DNA from: Cordylochernes scorpioides
Lineage: Eukaryota; Arthropoda; Arachnida; Pseudoscorpiones; Chernetidae
DNA: 64,000 bases
Assembly: GCA_030710605.1 (NCBI GenBank)
Contig: CP092877.1
Span: forward strand, 45,802,406 to 45,866,405
Direction of reading: 5' to 3'
Shown here: positions 1 to 11,100 of the stretch, in pieces
Numbering within the stretch: position 1 is the stretch's first letter
Layout of the letters: each line of letters opens with the position of its first letter
Notes under the pieces: generated by a model
Seen by the model: the letters and a program-made list of their open reading frames with translations, nothing else
What the model was told of the DNA's origin: nothing
Database searches by the model: none
Program-made: the position numbers and the translations under genes

Positions 1-429
1 GATTTTGGCGAAATTGCTTTATTGTTTCATTCACCTTTTGGTGTACATGAGCTGTATTTTGATCATCATTAGCAAATATAATCAATGTTTTCTTATCATT
101 AGTGTATCTATTTTTTTTTTTTTGTAATATTTTATCATTTCTATTTTTGACTATTTCTGCGTATGTGTGCGATTCTTCGATTTTATTTTGTTTAACTAGT
201 TGTGCTATATCATTTTTAATATCTGTGAAATTACCGTGCAATTGTTCCTCAAATTTATTTATATTTTCGTCTAACTTTATAAGCTCAGTTACGCTATCTT
301 TGAGCTGTTTTATTGTACTTTTGAGAAAACCAAGATCTTGTTTACTTATTGTTTTTTGGTTATTATCAAATTTATCGGAGAAATATTTCCATATTTCATC
401 CAATCGAGCAATTACCAGTGTATTCATTC
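1..429 (-). CDS. LINE-like ORF1 fragment, coiled coil, runs off left edge
   Basis: The minus strand is open from about position 468 to the window edge, with a first ATG at 427-429. The product is rich in Lys, Asn, Glu and Ile, and reads like a coiled coil (DEIWKYFSDKFDNNQK, then repeated LKDSVTELIKLDENI-type heptads). It continues into a Lys-rich stretch and KKTLIIFANDDQN. This layout resembles ORF1 (gag-like) proteins of non-LTR retrotransposons. I see no zinc knuckle in the part present. The C-terminus lies beyond position 1. It could be a host coiled-coil gene; the low-complexity AT-rich context favours a mobile element. Confidence 0.35.
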
Positions 430-792
430 TTAGAAAATTTGCATGTTCATTAACTTTATTCAATCTTTAAGCAAATTAGCGCAGAACTTTAAAAATTATA
501 TCTATCTTTATAAAAGTCAATATTGTTGCATCATGGCTAATGAACCTATTTCATTTTAATTTGTAATATTATTTTTCATATATTTTGAATTCAAAATTAT
601 ATTTTATATTTAATTATTTTATTAAACAGAATATATGTATTATAAACAGAATATATGTATTATAGAATCATCATTTGTATTTAGGTAAACTGTGTGACTT
701 CACTGCTCTCTTTGATGTGAAAAAAAAAAGATTATTCTGGAGGCTACTTAAAGTAGAGTTATCTCATTATTCCCTTATACAAAATTGTAGGA

Positions 793-1037
793 TGGTTGAA
801 ACACGCTCTGGTAAGATGCAAGACCCAGCACAGGAGAGAATCAAGGCTGAAGAGTCTGCCAAGCCGCAACTTGGTGCAACAATATTAAGTTTCACCTATC
901 AATTTCAAATTATTAACCAAGAAGAAGTTATAAAAAAGGGAATCAATAAACACTATTTACCGAATTGGAAGAGCGATGTGACGCACGTCCAGTCGATTCG
1001 GCCACCTAGCGGTAGAAAATTCATGAGAATTATCTAA
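793..1037 (+). pseudogene. Possible gag N-terminal remnant
   Basis: A short open stretch starts MVETRSGKMQDPAQERIK and ends at a TAA at 1035-1037. The opening MVxTRSG is common at the start of retrotransposon gag-like proteins. Nothing after the first 30 residues is recognisable. The assignment rests on that one motif. Confidence 0.15.
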
Positions 1038-1866
1038 ATTAATATATTCTAATTTAGAAAAGAATAATTAATTTATCAATTCCCATGAATCATAAAACCA
1101 ATTTGTAAAATGATTTTAAAATTATTCAATGAATAATTCAGATGAATTATTTCGAATCTACTCCTACTATTAAACAAAAAATTGCCTAGGCCAACATAAA
1201 AAATATTTACATAAGAGAACAAAATAAGGCATGCGTTAGAAATTTGTATGGTGTAATTTGATGTCCCTCAGGCCTTTAAAAGGTTCTTCTCAGGCTGTAG
1301 GATGCATAAGCCACTGTATTTCAGGCCAAATGATAGGTCAGGGCATGGTGTGCCAGTGGTCTGCAGAATCCAGTCAGGGGCATCCAACATCCAGCCGAGA
1401 ACCTTGTTTCCTGAAATTCACTCATAATGTTTTCATTGTTGGGTCTGAGTCCAAAAATGGACCCAACAAAATTTAACAGACTTTAATTGCAAAATGTAGT
1501 TATTAGAATGTAAAATGTTATTTTTCAAAGTTTAAAATATTGTCATCTTAAAATGTAAATTGTCTTAAAAGCATAAAGCCTGTATATGATTTAATTATTT
1601 AAAATTTGATGAATAAAATTTTAAAGAAATTTCTTCACATTTTTATAAAATATATAAAACTTAGAGTTCCATTAAACTTATAAACTCTATCGTGGGAAGG
1701 AGGGGTAAGAAGGGGAAAAATTATATTTATTTGGTAACTCTGTAGCCAAATGCGAAGACTTTTTAAAATGTAAACATTGACATTTCTTAAGTTAATTTTC
1801 AATTATTTTAAAATCACTTTTTTTGATTATTTATTTTTTATTTTGAGATAATTTCTAAATATTATA
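1038..1866. other. AT-rich upstream region of smoothened
   Basis: I find no coding, RNA or repeat signature here. It lies directly upstream of the SMO start codon, so promoter and 5' UTR are probably within it or further left. No TATA box or CpG-rich segment stands out. Confidence 0.4.
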
Positions 1867-2115
1867 ATGAAATTCCAAATATATATATTGATCTGCAATT
1901 TATTTACTTTGCACATTGCTTTTGCCAATACTCCTAATTCTCTAGTTAATGACTTGGAATATAGAAATTCAATTAGCCCACAGACAAAGAGTCAATGTAC
2001 AATAGCAGCAAAATGTGAGAAAATAGAAAATATAAATTGTTTTGGAACAACCTTACCATATACATCAACTTCATTAAAATTGATAAATGATTCCCAAAAT
2101 CAAGCCGATGTACAG
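1867..2115 (+). CDS. SMO: SMO exon 1: signal peptide and start of cysteine-rich domain
   Basis: The ATG at 1867 starts a hydrophobic signal peptide (MKFQIYILICNLFTLHIAFA). It is followed by CTIAAKCEKIENINCFGTTLPY, which corresponds to the CxxxxxC..NxCxGxxLPY start of the SMO cysteine-rich domain. The exon ends in ACAG followed by GTAAG at 2116, phase 0. The start is chosen because it is the only ATG that gives a signal peptide, and the frame is not obviously conserved upstream. Confidence 0.88.
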
Positions 2116-5100
2116 GTAAGTTAGAATTACATTTTATAAACGTATTAAAATTTAAAATATTCACGTTAAAAATAGATATTGCCAACATTATTTTCGGGCA
2201 TTCATATTAATTTCAGAAATATTATTATTATTGGAATAAAATATTCTTACGTTTAGGCCAAAAGTATCATTTCTACAATTTATTTGCTAAATTTGCACGC
2301 AATTAATTTCAAATTACTTATTTTGAATCATAACTTATTTTGAACCCAAGTTAAAAGTATTTGTATTGGGTAATTTTAGATTTTTAAAAAATATATATCT
2401 TTTGGGATTCAATTTACCAAATTACAAATGTAATTAAACAAGCATACACCAAGTTAGTTAAACATTTTGGTATGTCAGAAGCAGGGCTACTGTCTCTTTT
2501 GTTTCCTCCACTTTTCACCCAAGTTAATATTAAAATCTCATTTTCTGATTGGTTGATGGAAGTATTTGTCAGTTAGCATGATGTTAACACAATTAAATTT
2601 AAAATATATCTACAAGATAATAAAAAAGTACTGAAGTGATTGCAAAATTTGTGACATTTTTGGTATGTTCAAAGCATATTTAATGTCTAATTTATAAGTT
2701 TATCTTTTGGTTTAATATGTCTAGTCTATAAAGAAAAAATATATTATTGAACCTTGAGGAATGATGCTAGATTTTGTTTTATTAAGGTCCCATATACACA
2801 CTACTGACCATTAAAATTGCTATGCTAGGAAGAAATGCAAATAAAAAAAATGATATTTATTATTCAAATATACAGTAGAACCTCCATGAGAGGACACTCA
2901 TGCTAGAGAACACCTCTCTATAAAGGACAGTTTTCATCATCAAAATTACCATTTTTACTACAGTCGAACCTCTTTAATTCAACACCCCAAGGGATCAGAG
3001 CTTTCGGTTGAATTAAAGGAAGTGTTGAATTAAGGTTAGATGATTAGGTAATCATCTAACCCGCTAAAATAATATTTTTTAAAAATAGCCTTGTAATATA
3101 AATTAATGATATTATTTGAAACCATTGTGTGTTTTTATTTTATTTTCATAATTAACTTTTAGTATCAGTGACAAAATGGCATTAATACATATTTTAGAAA
3201 CATAAATAATTGTGACAAATAAATTTACTGGTAATGTGTTTTTTTTTCAGTAATATAATCAAATATTAACTCTACAGACATTAATAATATATTAAATAAT
3301 ATTTTATTCTAATTGAAAAATATAGCAGTTGAAAGGAAATAAATATGGTAAATTAAAAGAAAATTTTAAAATATTTAAAAATAATCATGAAGATCTTTTA
3401 AAAAATTCCTTTATAGATGTCTGTTTTTGCACTGAAATCCTATTCAGGATAAAACATGCATGCCTTTCTTCCTCTGAAATGTCTTTTAATAAATAAATTT
3501 TAATGTATTAAAGTCATCCGCTGCTGCTGCACGTGTTATTGATTTTGTGTTTAAATCTTTTATAATAATACAGAAATGGAATATTGAAATAAAATGTTAT
3601 CATAATCATTGTGGCTACATTTTATAAAGATATATTTATTTAGGAGGAAATTATTTGTAATTTTAAAATAACTAAAATATTTTAATGCTGAAATTTAAAA
3701 ATAAAATATTATTATAAATTAGCGCATGAAGCTTAAATCCCGGCGTAAAAAAAAAACAATAACACTCGCGACATTGCGCAACGGCACTGCAAATTGAAAC
3801 TTAAACTAACCAGGAACCAAAAGTGTGCGCGCGCGATCTTCTCGGCGCCCGCCGATCGCCGCCGTAATACCTTTTTAGCAGAAAGTTGTAAGTAAAAAAC
3901 ATTCAACTGTCGAAATTCAAATTTTAAAATGGTCGAACTATCGGAAGTGTCGTATTATCAATATGTCGAATTACGGTTTGTTATTTGATAGGCCAGAGGT
4001 CGGGACATGAGAACATGGTCGAATTATCACCGAGTGTCGAATTGGGGTGTGTCGAATTAATGAGGTTATACTGTATTTAGCAACTCTCCGGTGAGAGGAC
4101 ATCTCTCCCTAAAGGACATTTTGGCTCTGCAACTAAGTGTTGTACTTTACAGGAAGGTTCTACTGTAATATATTTGGAATAATAAATGATTAAATTTTCA
4201 ACCTCAGATTACTCGTAATGTGAAACTTTATTTGTTTACCAAGGTGAAAAAATTGTTGTATGTATTGCAAAATACTTGTAAATTACAAGTTATTCTATAA
4301 TACAAGGTATCACTATGAAAAAGGAGGAGGGGGAGCAGTAACAAGCTCACTAAAAAACCTGGGCTCAGCTGACCCGGCTGATGGTACCCTGTAAGGGCTC
4401 CTGATCCAGGGATACAGGATCAGCAGCGTTTGTACTCCATGTTAGGAGCAGCTGCACATGGTGTCTGTTCCTCATGTCAGAGGCGGCCATTTCTTTTGGA
4501 GCTAAGTCGGCCTGCCACTGAGTAGTGCTCCTAGTCTTAATGATAAAGGTAGACACATTCTACTTCACCCAATCATGATGGTAACACCATTAAGTAGGTT
4601 GAAATCCTCTGAAGAATATAAATAATAGAATCAAAGCATGTGAGGATGCGTATCTTATAAGTTTTAATAAAGGCGAGCTTTCGGGTCAATAACCCTTCTT
4701 CAGGACATCATGTCTGACTGATCTTGCATGTTATATACATATCCCTTTTTGAGAAAAATCAGCATATATACAAGAAAAACAAACGTATCAGCCTATCAGT
4801 TAGAAAAGTATTAGTAAGAAATAACCGCGTGTCCCGAGCATATCATGTAGGAAAAACACAAGAAACTTCACGATTAAGCCACGATACAGTTTAAGGCTGC
4901 ATGAGTAAAATTAATCAAAATAAAACGTGCTGGCAATGGTCTCCTAAGGTACACTATGGCAAAATTGCTTTGTATATATCAGGGATGTCTATATGTCTAT
5001 TAATACTGTTATGTCTTAAAGAGAGCAACGCCTCGACGACCAATCTTTTGTATTTGCTCTTGATTCCTGAGTAATATGCCTGTGGATGAGAGGTATCAAA

Positions 5101-8100
5101 AGAATGTCCTGTCTGTTGAATGTGTTGCACTATGAGAGATCTGGGTTCACTGTTTCTAACGTTTCTGTGGTGTTCTTCTATCCTATCTTTAATTCTTCGG
5201 CCTGTCTCTCCTATATACAAACTGTTGCAATCTGAGCATTTTAAGGAATACACGGAGTTTGTAAGATATGGTAGGGTAATGGGAAATAAGCCCTCCTTTC
5301 ATCCCTCCTATATACACTATTCCTCATACTGCCCCCTCAGCCATAAAATTAATACTGTCAAAACTCTTTCGAAACGTATTTTTACTCACTGCTCAACATC
5401 TGAATTTAAACAAACAGAGACCCAAAATGTGATTAATCACCTAATGAACTCAGGTTACCCCAGAAACTTCATTCTCCGACATTTCCACAATCCCCAACAG
5501 CAGCTAAATAGTCAGACTTATAGATCGACTTGTATCATTCCATACTCTAACTATAGTACCAACATCTATGACACTTAAAAAACAAGTACGGAATCCGCAC
5601 CTATTACACCAACACTCCTAAATTAGAAACAATAGTTAGGAACCTCATCACCAAAAACAGTTTTCCCATTACCCTACCATATCTTACAAACTCCGTGTAT
5701 TCCTTAAAATGCTCAGATTGCAACAGTTTGTATATAGGAGAGACAGGCCGAAGAATTAAGGATAGGATAGAAGAACACCACAGAAACGTTAGAAACAGTG
5801 AACCCAGATCTCTCATAGTGCAACACATTCAACAGACAGGACATTCTTTTGATACCTCTCATCCACAGGCATATTACTCAGGAATCAAGAGCAAATACAA
5901 AAGATTGGTCGTCGAGGCGTTGCTCTCTTTAAGACATAACAGTATTAATAGACATATAGACATCCCTGATATATACAAAGCAATATTGCCATAGTGTACC
6001 TTAGGAGACCATTGCCAGCACGTTTTATTTTGATTAATTTTACTCATGCAGCCTTAAACTGTATCGTGGCTTAATCGTGAAGTTTCTTGTGTTTTTCCTA
6101 CATGATATGCTCGGGACACGCGGTTATTTCTTACTAATACTTTTCTAACTGATAGGCTGATACGTTTGTTTTTCTTGTTATATATGCTGATTTTTCTCAA
6201 AAAGGGATATGTATATAAGATGCAAGATCAGTCAGACATGATGTCCTGAAGAAGGGTTATTGACCCGAAAGCTCGCCTTTATTAAAACTTATAAGATACG
6301 CATCCTCACATGCTTTGATTCTATTATTTATGGTAACACCATCAAAAGTCTCAAGCTTTACAAGCTTGACACCCTAATATGATTGAGTGGAGATAAGAAA
6401 GAAGAAGATATCACTATATATATATATTGGTATAATTTTATTAAACCAATCAAATTGAATATGTATTTTCAGAGCTGCTCATTCAAACTTTTCGCTGTAT
6501 TACTTTCTTTCAGACTTTATATGGATAATGGGTCAGCTATTTTAAAGTTCTTCAATTTTTCCAAGACTGCAAGAAGGAAAAAATACCTAACAAAGTAACT
6601 GAACTGTGTGTAAATAGTTTTTTCTTCACAAGATGCAACCATTCACGCAATAATCTACTTCTTCACTGTGTCCTATGCACGAAAAACAATGTATATAGTC
6701 TTAACTTTTGTACATAGATATTCTTTCCTTTTCTTCTTTTTCTCTTTTCTGAGGGAGGATTCAATTTGTTCCCCTGCTTCTCATTTCTTTTTAGATCCAT
6801 TTCTAACAAGAGAATCGTCTGTATAAGACGGAATGTCTTAATAAAGGCTTGTGTGTGTGTGAATAAGTATTTTCTTTCCGAGCTCTCTCCCAAGTTCCAA
6901 TTTTTGTATGGATTCACATGGTCAATTACAGTTGAACCTCTCTGTAAAGGACACCTAATTCCAGAGTCAAAGTGTCCTTTAGAGAGAGGTGTCCTACTAC
7001 TGGAAAGTTACTAAATGATAAAACTGGTTATTTGACAACGAAAACTGTCTTTTATAGAGAGGCGTCTTCTAGTGGGAGTTTCCTCTCATGGAGGTTTTAC
7101 TGTACTAAAATAAATGGAGAGAAAAATTAAAATGTTTTACACACAAGGTAGTAAGGCCAAATACAAATAAATAAATAGTGTGTGACGTTTTGGTAACAAC
7201 GTTGTTACCATCTTCAGACAAAAGTACTGAATGAGAAATTTTACCACAGCATGTTTTAAATACAGTAAAATCCCTCTATAGTGAACCCCAATGGGACAGA
7301 GCTTTTGGTTCACTATAGCCACGGTTCACTATAGCCACGGTTTGACCATTTTTAAAAACTTTTCTAAATTTTTAGACCGTATAATTAAAAAACAGCCATA
7401 CAAACAGGAAAAGGCAACCACTTAATAATGGTCACTTTGTTTTAATTCCCTAAATTGACCTATTTCTTTACAGTAAGGCTGAATATCAAAATATATCATA
7501 ATAGGTTCTTCTTATCATTAGCATACATGTTTATATATAAACCTATGTATTATTTAAAAATTGAGCCAAATCCCCTAGGCAAAACATTATTAATCCGGCA
7601 TTGCACGCGCCGGGTGAAAATTACCCATGGCAACATTTAAGTGAAGAATTAACTAATAAAAAATCGGTTGGCGAAGATGTGGTTTCGTTTAGCTTCCTGA
7701 CTCATCATTTAGTCTAAAGTTTTGGTTTCACATTTTGATAGCTGCCACTGAAATTCCATCTATGGGCACTGTTGGGTAAAAATCACCCGGTGCGCGCACT
7801 CACGTAATTTTTTTGTTGCATTTTTCTTTGATAACCTTTTTTTTGAGAGAGAGAAATAATTCAAATTAATAATTTAAAAAATAACTATAATAGGTTGATA
7901 TATTAATCAACCTATAATTCTATATAAAATGGAGGGAAGAAGGTCATATTTATTAGATCAAGAAGAGACTATTGTAGAAAGTTATATTGAAGAAGATCAT
8001 CTAAGTAAACATTTTTCAGGAAGTGACACTGGAATATATTCAGATATGGGAATTTTGTGGGATAAGGGAATTACCCCAAAAACACATTTTTATATAGGGA

Positions 8101-11100
8101 GAGCCTCGAAAGCCAAATGTTCCAAAAATTGCCCTTTACAAACAATAAACCTGAGGACACCTAATGTCATTACACATTTACTAGGCTTGAAAGGTGAAGA
8201 AGCAAAAAATTAAAATACCCATCTAGAAGCTCTTTAGAATAAAATTATTGGAATGTTTGGCCCTTGAACTCATCAAAGAGCAACTAAATCAAAGAAAAAT
8301 CATTTATTCACTGCCTAGAGGACTAAGTAAAAAAATGTCCTTTTTTTACAGATAAGTTAATTGAAATCATAAATGTATACTCTAAATATTTATATCAATT
8401 CATTTTTAGAAGGCACTTCAAGCCAACAAAAAGGTCAGGAAGATAAAGCTTCATACCAGATGTAGAGTGTGTCCCTCCAGTGAGGACAGGAAGACCTCGA
8501 CTTTGTGCCATAAATGTGTAAAGCCAATTTATAAAGGACATACAATTGTGGTTTGTAATGATTGTATATAGTTTGTTTTAATTTTCCTCATGGAATTTTA
8601 TATTTTTAATATTGGAAAGGAGCAATAGATTCCTATTTTATATACCATTACCAATTTTGAGCATTATTCAAGAATAGTTTTTAAAATGTTTAATATCTGT
8701 AAAAAATATAAATATTTTATTAATAATTGCCTTTTTTGAAAACTAAAATGTTACTTTGAAATAGAAAAGGTTTTGTTTTTCCTCAGATAATATTTATGTT
8801 CAAAATATGTAATTATAATATCGGGTAAATTTCACCCAGCGCGTGCAAGTACGTTACATTTTTAGCGCGCGCGCTCGAGGGTTAATTATATATTTAAAAG
8901 GTATAAGAGTATTTTAGAACATCTTTCTCAAATAATATAATGCTAAATTTATTTGAAAAAATGCCTCTAATACCTTGTTGTTTGAAAGTGAAAAGTAAAA
9001 TTTGAAAATCAGAATTGTCTTAAAATATCGTTATTTCCATCAAAGGAATAAAGCTCCGTTTATTCTGAATCAATTGAGGATGCATCAAAAGTATCCAATT
9101 CAGAAAAATCGGACGCAAAACATGTTGATACGATAGCGCGATCGGTAAAATTGCGAATAAAAAAACGGCAATTTGCAAACACAAAATCGGTGGTAAGACG
9201 GTCAGCCAGGGGGAATATCCGCGAACCCTGAATGAGTTATAAATCTAACAAAAATTCCATTCTAAAAATAGAAATGTAGTGGTAGTTTTTGAAAATTTAT
9301 AATTCGATTTGTTTGTGGCCCATGAGAAACAGGAAACTTGGGGGAACTATTTTTTTTTTTTTCCCTTCTTCCAATTCCTGTTTCCACATATTCTTCTGAA
9401 GTGTATAATAAATTTTGTTTTTAACCTGTGTTATTCAAACCATTTCTGGCTTTAAAATTATTTGAAAATGTTTTTTAGCCTAGGTTAAACTTGATATAGA
9501 ACGCTTCTAAAAGGGCATGCTGCCACTGTTTTTTTGTTTTAGAACGCCATTCTTTGTTTCTTTTCTTTATTTTAGAAGCCATTTGTATTTTTCTTCTATT
9601 TCAAAATTGTCAAATGCAAAGATATTCTATTAAATAAAAGTATAATGTGTAAAAATTTATACAACATACAGCAAAAATAGAATGGAAATGAAAACAAACA
9701 ATGCCGCTAATTTTTTGTTCTGAAATCGCGATCCGTTAACTAAAACATGCTCAACATTTTGTTGTTTTAATTTTTTTTTAAATCATAATTTTAAGTTCGT
9801 TATAAGCATAGTATTTTTAATAGATTTTATCATTTTGGGACCGAAAATAGGTTCGTTATAGGGGTAGTTCGTTATTTTTAAAATCGCAAAGTTCGTTATA
9901 ACGATGGTATTTTCAATGGAATGGAATTGGGAATCGCCGTGCGTTCGTTATAAGGGAAGGTTCGCTATATTCAGGGTTCGTATAAGCGGGGTTTTACTGT
10001 AGTTACCGAAACGTCACACACTATTTATTTATTTATATTTGGTCTTATTACCTTGTGTTTATGGCATGGTTATTACATTTGGGGTGTATAAAGAATAGAC
10101 AAGATCAGATGGACAGATAGGCTGGCTAACAAAGAAGTTAGGTTTACTTCAAGGTCATCAGGAGATGGTCATCTATTGGCCATGCTGGAATGATATACCT
10201 TGATGGATGAAGTGAAAGATAGGCCAAGATTATTGGTTTAATACTCTAAAAGAATGTTTTGGGAGACACAGGGTGAGATGGGTGCCTATAATGTAGAGCT
10301 CTAATTCAATCTTAGCTGTGTAGTGTGGCTTTGTGAGAAGGTTCACATGCATTCAGAGATGGCACTCCCTCTCTAAATGGGTCAGTAGACAGTTGGTTTT
10401 CAACCACTACGACCCTGGATCGAATCCAGCATTGGGCAATTTTTTTATGATTTAAAAAGTGCTCCAATGGCTCTTGATTCTTGCATGTGGTGCAATGTGG
10501 TGCCCGTAGAGTAAAAGCAGTCACCAATTTCTACCCACCATGATTATCATGGACTGTACCATATGTACTAGGGACAATTAAAAAAAAACTCCCTATTTAC
10601 TACATGATAAGGAAGTAATATACAGTAAAACCTCGCTAATACGAACCTGCGATATAGCAAACCTTCCCTTATAACAAACCTAAGGTGATTCCTGATTCCA
10701 TTCCATTGAAAATACCATTGTTATAACGAACTTTGCGATTTTTAAAATAAAAAAAACTTATTTTAGCTCCCTAAATAATAAAATCTATTCAAAATACTGA
10801 CTTATAACAAATTTAAAATTGTTTTTATAAAATTTTAAAACAAAAAATTTTTGAGCATGTTTCAGCTCATGGATCGTGATTTCAAAACAATAAATTTAGT
10901 GGCATTGTTTGTTTTCATTTACATTCTATTTTTGCTGCATGTTGTATAAATTTTTACACACTATACTTTTTATTAAATAGATAAGGCACAATTTGGATTA
11001 TAGATTATAAACACAAGGTAATAAGACCAAATCCAAATAAATAAATAGTGTGTGACGTTTAGGTAACAGCGTTGTTACCATCTTCAGACAAACGTACTGA

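Larger units (their letters stand above)
7594..8881 (+). mobile_element. piggyBac-type element, internally deleted
   Basis: Flanked by TTAA at 7590-7593 and 8882-8885, the piggyBac target site. The subterminal inverted repeats GCACGCGCCGGGTGAAAATT (left) and, inverted, GCACGCGCTGGGTGAAATTT (right) agree. It keeps a transposase N-terminal frame and a Cys-rich C-terminus, but the catalytic core between them is missing. Confidence 0.85.
7263..9999. mobile_element. Pogo/Tigger-type element, copy X
   Basis: Ends CAGTAAAATCCCTCTATAGT and, inverted, CAGTAAAACCCCGCTTATAC, flanked by TA. The same element lies in opposite orientation at 10623-12749. A piggyBac element is inserted at 7594-8881. No intact transposase frame is visible. 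Inside, the right end is rich in GTTCGTTATA repeats. Confidence 0.7.

Noticed and set aside
1258-1476. 72-codon ORF upstream of SMO
   Set aside because: No domain, no signal, typical of chance frames in this DNA.
4365-4556. Short ORFs in repeat B copies (also 14186-14416, 21019-21231, 23900-24193)
   Set aside because: The same text recurs in each copy with shifts and stops, so it is a non-coding repeat.
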